DNA from: an uncultured SAR86 cluster bacterium
GTDB lineage: Bacteria > Pseudomonadota > Gammaproteobacteria > Magnimaribacterales > D2472
Reading direction: 5' to 3'
Length of the DNA stretch: 64,000 bases
NCBI GenBank assembly: GCA_902538705.1
Contig: CACBGD010000003.1
Location: 1-64,000, forward strand
A program made the position numbers and the translations under genes. The notes beneath the pieces are model-generated. The model did no database searches, was not told the origin of the DNA, and saw nothing but the letters and a program-made list of their open reading frames with translations. Positions 57,727-64,000 of the stretch are shown here, piece after piece. The stretch's first letter is position 1. The number at the start of each line of letters is the position of its first letter.

Positions 57727-58528
57727 TAAGAATTTATCTTTAGAAGGACTAATCTTTGAGGCAATTGAGTTGTCGGTTGAAAATAATATCATGAGTATTA
57801 CTCTGAATAGGCCTGAAAAAAAGAATGCCATTAACCCAGTAATGGCTAATGAAATTATTTACTCGTTGGCATTTGCTGCCCAGGAAAGAGACATAAGAGT
57901 TGTAGTAATAAAAGCAAATGGTGATGTTTTTTGTGCAGGTGGTGATCTTGGAACTATGTCGGGTAAATCACCTGAGAGCACTTCGAATGTGCCATCACTC
58001 GGAGGTGGAACTGAAGAAATAAGCCTAAAAATAAGAAGCTTGAATAAGCCAGTGATTTGTGAAATACAGGGCCCTGTTCTTGCTGGCGCTCTTCTTATGG
58101 TTACAAATTCAACTCATGCAATTGCTGTTGAAGAAGCTACTTTTTCTGCGCCTGAGATTAAAAGAGGAATTTGGCCTTTCATGGTTATGGCTGGTCTATT
58201 TAGAGTTATGCCTAAAAGACAAGGTCTAGATTTCATTATGAGAGGAAATAAAATTAGTTCTCATGATGCAGAAAGATTTGGTCTTGTAAATAAGGTTGTT
58301 CATAAAGAGAAGCTAAGTGAAGAAGTAAATAAGATTGCAGCCGAGCTTACAAAACTAGCTCCAGGAACAATGAAATTGGGACTTGAAGCATATAACCATC
58401 AAGATAAAATGGATTTTGATGAAGCTGTTCCTTTCCTTAAAGAGCAGCTAGAAAAATGTCTAAAGAGTGATGATGCAAAAGAAGGTATTACAGCGTTTTT
58501 AGAAAAAAGAGATCCGGACTGGAAATAA
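57719..58528 (+). CDS. Enoyl-CoA hydratase/isomerase (crotonase) family protein
   Basis: 269 residues. The crotonase oxyanion-hole motif is FCAGGDLGTM (about 71-80). Of the two catalytic Glu of enoyl-CoA hydratase, E146 in SAPEIKRG is present, but the site of the first (GGGCE in typical hydratases) reads LAGALLM. The GIWPFMVM stretch is like that of the AtuE/LiuC-type branch. In this operon it is the natural candidate to hydrate the carboxylated glutaconyl-type CoA. Confidence 0.88.
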   Translation: MNNKNLSLEGLIFEAIELSVENNIMSITLNRPEKKNAINPVMANEIIYSLAFAAQERDIRVVVIKANGDVFCAGGDLGTMSGKSPESTSNVPSLGGGTEEISLKIRSLNKPVICEIQGPVLAGALLMVTNSTHAIAVEEATFSAPEIKRGIWPFMVMAGLFRVMPKRQGLDFIMRGNKISSHDAERFGLVNKVVHKEKLSEEVNKIAAELTKLAPGTMKLGLEAYNHQDKMDFDEAVPFLKEQLEKCLKSDDAKEGITAFLEKRDPDWK

Positions 58529-58531
58529 AAA

Positions 58532-58939
58532 ATGAAAGTATTTAATAAATTATCTCCAAATGATGAACAACTTAATGGTTTTGTGGAAGGAGACATAGAG
58601 ACTCCAATTGCTATGGTAAATCTCCTTAAATTTAAAGAAAAGGCAGAGTATGAGGATGGAAGAGATACTAATCTATCTGGTGCTGAGGCATATGCTATTT
58701 ATGCAGAAAAAGTTAAAGAATGTCTTAAGAAGGTTGGTGCTGAAATTGTTTTCTCTAGTTTGGTTAGCAGACTGATGCTGGGAGAAGTTGAGGATCTATG
58801 GGACTCTATTGCAATAGCAAGATATCCAAGTAGAAAAGCAATGCTCGAAATGATTATGGATCCTTATTACCAAGAGATTGAAAAACACCGATCAGCAGGT
58901 CTTGAGGGTCAACTAAATATTGAAACAAAGGACTTCTAA
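58532..58939 (+). CDS. DUF1330 domain-containing protein
   Basis: 135 residues, a ferredoxin-like (dimeric alpha-beta barrel) small protein. Family features: VNLLKFKEKAEYED near residue 30, then AEAYAIYAEKVKECL and IAIARYPSRKAMLEMI. DUF1330 proteins are small cytosolic dimers of unknown activity. It is embedded in the branched-acyl-CoA operon, 3 nt after the crotonase and 1 nt overlapping the next dehydrogenase, so a part in the same route is likely. Confidence 0.82.
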   Translation: MKVFNKLSPNDEQLNGFVEGDIETPIAMVNLLKFKEKAEYEDGRDTNLSGAEAYAIYAEKVKECLKKVGAEIVFSSLVSRLMLGEVEDLWDSIAIARYPSRKAMLEMIMDPYYQEIEKHRSAGLEGQLNIETKDF

Positions 58940-60165
58940 TGGATTTAAATTATGGTCCAAAATATGATGATTTTAAAAAAGAGGTTAAATCTTTTTGCAA
59001 TGAATATAAGGATCTAAGATTTGTCGATAGCTCCCAATCACCTCTTGCATCAAATGGAAAAGGGAAACATGGTCCAGAGCTTACAAGAGCTAACTGGCAA
59101 AAGTTACTGATTGAAAGAGGATATTTTGCAAGGTCAGTACCAAAAGAATATGGTGGATATGGTGGCGATCCGGACATTATAAAATCAAGAATAATAGCAA
59201 CAGAGTTCTCTAAAGCTAAAGTTCCCTCAGGAATGGGTGGACAAGGAATTGATATGCTTGTCCCTACTCTCTTGGAGCTAGGAACAGAAGAGCAAAAACA
59301 AAAATATATCATGCCAACCCTTCATGGAGAGATGATTTGGTGCCAAGGCTACTCTGAGCCCAACGCAGGAAGTGATCTTGCAAGTCTTCAAACAAAAGGA
59401 GAGCTCATTGATGACGAGTGGGTCATAAATGGTCAGAAAATCTGGACTAGTACTGCTCAATATGCCCAAATGATGTTTTGTCTTGTGAGAACTGAACCTG
59501 ATGCTCCAAAACATGGTGGTATTAGTTATTTGCTTATTCCAATGGATGCACCAGGAATAGAAATAAGACCTTTAGTTGATATGACTTTAAAAGCTGGATT
59601 CAATGAGGTCTTTTTTACAGATGTAAAAGTTCCAGCAACAAATATTGTTGGAAATAGAGGTGAAGGTTGGGCTGTTGCAAATGCAACCTTAAGCCATGAG
59701 AGAGGTTCTCTTGCTGATCCAAATGCCACAATGAATAGAATCAATATGCTTATTGATCTAATGAAAGAAGAGTCAATCGATGGGAAGAAACTTATTGATA
59801 TTCCAGTCTACAGAGATAAACTAATGGCACTTCAAGGAAAAGTAGTTGCTTTTCAGTCTCACAGTCTTAGAACTCTATCTTCAAAAATTAATCCTGGGCA
59901 AGATGTGAAACTAGGAAAAATGATCCAAAAATTGGTTGGGACAGAATTAAGACATGAATTAGAAGGATTTGCTATCGACATCATGGGAGAAATAGGAACA
60001 TTATATGAACAGAGTCCCCTTTTGAGAGATGGTGGAAGTTGGCAATTCATATACATGTATTTCTTAGGTCTAATAATTGGCGGCGGAACAAGTCAAATTC
60101 AAAAAAATATTATCTCTGAAAGAGGTCTTGGAATGCCCCGTGAACCGAAAGTTAAGGATAATTAA
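58939..60165 (+). CDS. Acyl-CoA dehydrogenase, probable catalytic subunit of a second two-gene enzyme
   Basis: 408 residues, FadE family. Motifs: WCQGYSEPNAGSDLASLQT (about 134-152), GQKIWTS and the C-terminal IIGGGTSQIQKNII. The usual base position in the last motif is Gly (G381), but a Glu is present at E254 in LSHERGSL, the site used by isovaleryl-CoA dehydrogenase. This suits a branched substrate. The partner gene follows with a 1-nt gap. Confidence 0.9.
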   Translation: MDLNYGPKYDDFKKEVKSFCNEYKDLRFVDSSQSPLASNGKGKHGPELTRANWQKLLIERGYFARSVPKEYGGYGGDPDIIKSRIIATEFSKAKVPSGMGGQGIDMLVPTLLELGTEEQKQKYIMPTLHGEMIWCQGYSEPNAGSDLASLQTKGELIDDEWVINGQKIWTSTAQYAQMMFCLVRTEPDAPKHGGISYLLIPMDAPGIEIRPLVDMTLKAGFNEVFFTDVKVPATNIVGNRGEGWAVANATLSHERGSLADPNATMNRINMLIDLMKEESIDGKKLIDIPVYRDKLMALQGKVVAFQSHSLRTLSSKINPGQDVKLGKMIQKLVGTELRHELEGFAIDIMGEIGTLYEQSPLLRDGGSWQFIYMYFLGLIIGGGTSQIQKNIISERGLGMPREPKVKDN

Positions 60166-60166
60166 A

Positions 60167-61255
60167 ATGTATTTTGGACTCTCAGAAGATCAAGAATTTT
60201 TTCAAGAAAATATAAAGAAATTCTTAGATGATAACGCATCGGTAGATGTTATAAGGAAGATTGCAACGGATCATCCTGAGCATCAGAAAGATATCCAAGA
60301 AGGTCTTGTTTCTCTTGGTATCAATAGCTTATTAGTACCTGAAGAATACGGTGGATTAGGTCTTAATATTCTTTTTGCAACAGCTGTAAGTCAAGCATTA
60401 GGGTCAGGAATTGCACCTTCTGCATTTATAGGATCATATGTTATGGCTCCAATCGCTATTTTGAATGGTGGCTCTGAGGACCAAAAAAAACTTTATCTTC
60501 CTGATGTAGCCTCTGGAAAAATTACTTTTGCTGTGGGTTTTTCTGAATTCATCGGTGCCAGAGAAAATTGTGAGATTATTTTTAAAGATGGCAAACTAAA
60601 TGGAAGATCAATTTTTGTATTAGATTCTAGTGATGCTTCACATATTATGGTCGCTGACAAAGATGGAAAGATTTATATTGCATTAATGGACTCTGAGGGT
60701 TTAACTAAAAATCATCTCACTACTGTAGACAAAACTAGATCTTTTTCTGAGGTTGTATTTAAAGAAGTTGAGGTTGAATTACTAGAAAAATCTAAAGATA
60801 CTCTTAATCCTATTCAAAAGTCTATAGATGCTGGAAGAGTAGCTTTAGCTGCAGATACTGTAGGTGCAGCTCAAGAAATGATAAATAAAGCTGTTGAGTA
60901 CTCAAAGGAAAGAAAACAATTTGGTAGAGTTATAGGTTCTTTTCAAGCCGTTAAGCATATGTGTGCTGAAATGACTGCGGACCTTGAGCCTTGCTATGCG
61001 ATGGTTTGGCATGCAGCTCATTGCATAGATGAAGATGAAGAGGATTCAAGATTTATGTCATGTCATTCTAAAGCTCATACTTCTGAAGTTGGAAAGGCAA
61101 TCGCAAAAAAAGCTACGGAAGTCCATGGTGGAATGGGGTTTACTGATTTACTTGGGCTTCATTATTGGTTCAAGAGAATTGGTGTTAATAGACAACTTCT
61201 TGGTGCTCCAGAGATTATCAGAGAAGAAGCAGCTAAAATCCAGAAACTTATTTAA
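60167..61255 (+). CDS. Acyl-CoA dehydrogenase, partner subunit lacking the catalytic Glu
   Basis: 362 residues from the ATG at 60167. An open frame begins at 60077, but that start lies inside the preceding gene and MYFGLSEDQEFFQ is the normal N-terminus. KERKQFGRVIGSFQAVKHM and EVHGGMGFTDLLGLHYWFKR are typical. Helix G reads DAGRVALAAD and the C-terminal site RQLLGAPEIIREE, so there is no Glu at either known base position. It probably forms an alpha2-beta2 enzyme with the preceding gene. Confidence 0.87.
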   Translation: MYFGLSEDQEFFQENIKKFLDDNASVDVIRKIATDHPEHQKDIQEGLVSLGINSLLVPEEYGGLGLNILFATAVSQALGSGIAPSAFIGSYVMAPIAILNGGSEDQKKLYLPDVASGKITFAVGFSEFIGARENCEIIFKDGKLNGRSIFVLDSSDASHIMVADKDGKIYIALMDSEGLTKNHLTTVDKTRSFSEVVFKEVEVELLEKSKDTLNPIQKSIDAGRVALAADTVGAAQEMINKAVEYSKERKQFGRVIGSFQAVKHMCAEMTADLEPCYAMVWHAAHCIDEDEEDSRFMSCHSKAHTSEVGKAIAKKATEVHGGMGFTDLLGLHYWFKRIGVNRQLLGAPEIIREEAAKIQKLI

Positions 61256-61257
61256 AA

Positions 61258-63327
61258 TTGAAGAAAATAACTAAAAATTTATTTTTATTATCCTTTTTTG
61301 GGATATCTTTATTTGCATCTTCTGAAAAAGTTGATTTTTCAGTCTCCGAAAAATATAAAGATTTAAGCTCTGAGATTTTCAAGAACATCTCCTCACATCA
61401 CTACACAAGAGAAATTGATAAAGAAAGTTTTAATGAATTGTATATTGGTGCCCTCCTAGAGGAATTGGATGGAAATAAAAATCTATTTTTAAGCTATGAA
61501 ATAAAATCTTTCAAAAGAAAATCTTCTAATTATAAAAAAAATAATGAGAATTTTGATATTAATTTGGCTTATGAAATCCTCAATACCTATTTTAATAGGG
61601 TCATTGAAGTTTCTGAATATCAAATTAAGTTAGCTCAAAAAGATAGCTTTGATTTATCTATATATGAGGGTATTGATATTTTTTATGATGATAATGAATA
61701 CGCTTCTACTATGCTTGAGTTAAAAGAGAGATGGAGGAAAACAACAAAAAATGATTTTATAGTTTCTGTTTTAGCAAAAGATGATGAAGATGAGATTATT
61801 TCTAATCTTACAAATAGGTATGAAAGAAGAATTAAAAGAGTCTTGCAGAGAAAAGATGAAGACATTTTTTTATTAGCTATAAATATAATGACAAGGCAGT
61901 TTGATCCTCATTCAACATATTTATCTCCCTATAATGCAGAAGATTTTGAGATTGATATGAGTTTAAAACTTGGTGGCATAGGTGCATTGCTTTCAAACTC
62001 TGCGACAGAGGACTACGCAATAATTGTAAGTCTTGTTCCAGGTGGTCCTGCAGAAAAAAATGGTGAACTGGAACCTAATGACAAAATCGTAAAGATCAAA
62101 CAACAAAATGAAGATATTTTTGAAGACGTAACTGGATGGAGGATTGATGAGGTTGTCCAAAAAGTCAGAGGGGAGCCTCAGACTCTCGTAACATTGGAGA
62201 TCATACCAGGAGGCGCTGAAGATAACAGTGTTCGAAAAATAATTGAAATTGAAAGAGAGATAGTCGAATTAGAAGAGAGAGCGGCAAAATCAAAAATTTA
62301 TTCTCTTAATAAGAATGGTAGTGAATATAAAATTGGAATTATTGACCTGCCTTCTTTTTATTTAGATTTTGAAGCATGGCAAGCCAGGGATCCAAGTTAT
62401 AAAAGTAGCAGTAAAGATGTTAAAAATATTTTGGACGAATTTAAAAAACAATCAGTTGATGCAGTTTTGGTTGATCTTAGAAATAATTCTGGTGGAGCAC
62501 TTACGGAAGCAAATAAACTTACAGGGTTATTTACATCAGCTGGGGCTACGCTTCAAATCAAAGAATCTAATGGCAATATTATCCCCTGGGGTGATGCAAG
62601 AGTGAGGCAAGCTTGGTCAAAACCTATGGCGGTCTTAGTTAATAGGTATTCTGCTTCTGCTTCTGAAATATTTGCAGGTGCAATTCAAGATTATCAACGA
62701 GGACTAGTAATTGGACAGAGAACATTTGGAAAAGGAACAGTCCAAAGATTAGATAATTTGTCTGAGGGACAACTAAAAATTACTGAATCAAAATTTTATA
62801 GAGTTAGTGGAGATAGCACCCAAAGCAGAGGTATAGATCCCGACATTATTCTTCCATCAACCTGGGACATAGAAACGGTTGGTGAAAGCTCCCTTCCCTC
62901 TCATTTGCCATGGGATAAAATAAAACCAACTAGATATAGAACCTTTACCGAAGACTCAATTGCAATTGAAAAAACTATTGTTGCCTATGAAGAGCGTTTA
63001 TCTACTGATCCAAATCTTATTTATTTAAAAGATGTTAGATCACGGTATGATCAAAATAAGAATAAAATGGAACTCTCTTTAAACATAGATGAAAGAAGAT
63101 CTGAGCAAAAAGAAAGAAAGCAATGGCTCCTTGAGGTAGAAAATAAAAGAAGGTCATCTCTTGGCATGGAAATTTTTAAAGATTACGAAAGTATGGATGA
63201 ATTCAATGATAATTTTGATCCTGAGGATATTGATACAATTAAAGACTATTCTTTACTTCAAGGTATAGAAATTATTGGTGACTATATTGATTCAGAATCT
63301 AATTTTCTTAGTTGGAGAAATACATAA
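61258..63327 (+). CDS. prc: Carboxy-terminal (tail-specific) processing protease
   Basis: 689 residues (682 in E. coli). TTG start, then a signal peptide (KKITKNLFLLSFFGISLFASS). The Prc N-terminal domain is followed by a PDZ domain (about 230-320: GIGALLSNS ... LVPGGPAEKNGELEPNDKIV), the S41 peptidase core with catalytic Ser in RYSASASEIFAGA and Lys in GQRTFGKGTVQRL, and a C-terminal helical domain. It degrades or trims periplasmic proteins. It follows the dehydrogenase pair by 2 nt but is probably a housekeeping passenger of the operon. Confidence 0.95.
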   Translation: MKKITKNLFLLSFFGISLFASSEKVDFSVSEKYKDLSSEIFKNISSHHYTREIDKESFNELYIGALLEELDGNKNLFLSYEIKSFKRKSSNYKKNNENFDINLAYEILNTYFNRVIEVSEYQIKLAQKDSFDLSIYEGIDIFYDDNEYASTMLELKERWRKTTKNDFIVSVLAKDDEDEIISNLTNRYERRIKRVLQRKDEDIFLLAINIMTRQFDPHSTYLSPYNAEDFEIDMSLKLGGIGALLSNSATEDYAIIVSLVPGGPAEKNGELEPNDKIVKIKQQNEDIFEDVTGWRIDEVVQKVRGEPQTLVTLEIIPGGAEDNSVRKIIEIEREIVELEERAAKSKIYSLNKNGSEYKIGIIDLPSFYLDFEAWQARDPSYKSSSKDVKNILDEFKKQSVDAVLVDLRNNSGGALTEANKLTGLFTSAGATLQIKESNGNIIPWGDARVRQAWSKPMAVLVNRYSASASEIFAGAIQDYQRGLVIGQRTFGKGTVQRLDNLSEGQLKITESKFYRVSGDSTQSRGIDPDIILPSTWDIETVGESSLPSHLPWDKIKPTRYRTFTEDSIAIEKTIVAYEERLSTDPNLIYLKDVRSRYDQNKNKMELSLNIDERRSEQKERKQWLLEVENKRRSSLGMEIFKDYESMDEFNDNFDPEDIDTIKDYSLLQGIEIIGDYIDSESNFLSWRNT

Positions 63328-64000
63328 TGAAATGTATATCATTTAATATTAATAGCGTTCGTGCGCGACCACATCAGCTCATTCACCTCAGAGATAATCT
63401 TTACCCAGATGTGATAGGCCTTCAAGAAACCAAAGTTGATGATCCTGAATTTCCTATTGAAGAAATTAATGAAATTGGTTATCACGCAGAGCATTGGGGT
63501 GGCAAAGGTCACTATGGTGTTGCATTACTTAGCAAAGAAAAACCAATTTTTGTCCAAAAAGGTTTTCCGGATGATGATGAGGATGAACAAAAAAGGTTCA
63601 TACACTGTACTTATAAAATAGGAAAAAAAGAATTTGATATCTTGAATGGTTATTTCCCGCAAGGAGAAAATAGAGAGCATCCCACAAAGTTTCCTAAAAA
63701 AGTTAAGTATTACAAAGATTTAGAGCAGTACATACAAAATCTTGATAAAGAAAATATTATTCTAATGGGTGACTTCAATGTAGCTCCTGAAGATGAGGAT
63801 ATAGGCATTGGTGATGTAAATGCAAAAAGATGGTTGAGGGAGGGAAAATGTGCCTTTCTTCCTGAAGAGAGAGAAATGTGGTTTAAGATCCTTAATATGG
63901 GATTTACTGATAGCTGGAGATTTCAAAATCCTGGAATAAATGATAAATATACTTGGTTTGATTATCGATCAAGGATGTTTGATCAAGATCCCAAAAGAGG
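63327..64000 (+). CDS. xthA: Exodeoxyribonuclease III (3' part cut by window edge)
   Basis: First 224 codons of an AP endonuclease / 3'-5' exonuclease, of about 268 in E. coli. The ATG overlaps the prc stop as TAATG. Motifs of the XthA family: ISFNINSVRARPHQL at the N-terminus, GLQETKVDD with the metal Glu, GYFPQGENR, IILMGDFNVAPEDED and TWFDYRSRMF. It acts in base excision repair. The C-terminal SDH motif lies past the edge. Confidence 0.93.
   Translation, partial: MKCISFNINSVRARPHQLIHLRDNLYPDVIGLQETKVDDPEFPIEEINEIGYHAEHWGGKGHYGVALLSKEKPIFVQKGFPDDDEDEQKRFIHCTYKIGKKEFDILNGYFPQGENREHPTKFPKKVKYYKDLEQYIQNLDKENIILMGDFNVAPEDEDIGIGDVNAKRWLREGKCAFLPEEREMWFKILNMGFTDSWRFQNPGINDKYTWFDYRSRMFDQDPKR

Noticed and set aside
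60077..60166. N-terminal extension of the last acyl-CoA dehydrogenase by 30 codons
   Set aside because: Lies within the conserved C-terminus of the preceding dehydrogenase in another frame; the ATG at 60167 gives the family's N-terminus.
1..64000. CRISPR arrays, insertion sequences, prophage or toxin-antitoxin genes
   Set aside because: I found no repeat arrays, transposases, integrases or phage genes; base composition looks even throughout.

Overview
The window looks like a chromosomal segment of a small, streamlined marine gammaproteobacterium, most likely of the SAR86 type (inference). It is strongly AT-rich and almost fully coding: no gene-free stretch reaches 300 bases. Junctions are tight, with ATGA and TAATG start/stop overlaps and six of seven convergent gene pairs overlapping tail to tail. 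Gene order is typically gammaproteobacterial (ppiB-lpxH; lexA next to topA; truA-trpFBA-accD-cvpA-purF; leuCDB-asd-fimV). I see no insertion sequences, prophage genes, CRISPR arrays or rRNA. One tRNA gene (Asn) is present.

Layout. 1-2103: an SDR oxidoreductase (cut by the left edge), a gamma-carbonic-anhydrase-like protein and two Nudix hydrolases. 2100-8083: purL and uvrB. 8131-9624: tRNA-Asn, a CIA30-like exported protein, an ArsC-type reductase and an exported protein of unknown function. 9711-12089: a sulfotransferase, ppiB and lpxH. 12112-13838: an SOS box and umuDC. 13831-16933: a DUF1289 protein and acnB. 16930-29913: a 14-gene leftward run, aroC-leuC-leuD-leuB-asd-fimV-truA-trpF-trpB-trpA-accD-SPOR-cvpA-purF. 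29964-36009: a second leftward run, 5'-nucleotidase-thrH-queH-prpB-prpC-DUF4399-prpD. It shares its promoter region, which holds an SOS box, with lexA (36066-36674). 36671-43426: nadK-rhomboid-galU-pyrD-unknown-topA-small unknown, leftward. 43546-46781: a two-gene acyl-CoA dehydrogenase and an acyltransferase. 46767-52307: rraA, a nitronate monooxygenase-like gene, a membrane-anchored GH3 glycosidase, an MsrA-thioredoxin-MsrB fusion and a glutathione transferase. 52362-64000: an operon with a biotin-dependent acyl-CoA carboxylase, an AtuA-family protein, a crotonase, a DUF1330 protein and a second two-gene acyl-CoA dehydrogenase, followed by prc and xthA (cut by the right edge).

How the genes work together. 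The most distinctive content is catabolism of branched acyl-CoAs. The 52-61 kb operon has the parts of a dehydrogenate-carboxylate-hydrate route, as in leucine or acyclic-terpene (Atu/Liu) degradation, but no recognisable lyase. The propionyl-CoA such routes can release could enter the methylcitrate cycle (prpBCD, with AcnB). Both acyl-CoA dehydrogenase pairs have one subunit that keeps a candidate catalytic Glu and one that lacks it, as in the alpha2-beta2 enzymes of sterol degradation.

The SOS part has two clear LexA boxes. One controls umuDC. The other lies between lexA and the nucleotidase-thrH-queH-prp operon and overlaps the promoters in both directions, so LexA may also control that operon. 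UmuD has Arg at the position of its catalytic Lys.
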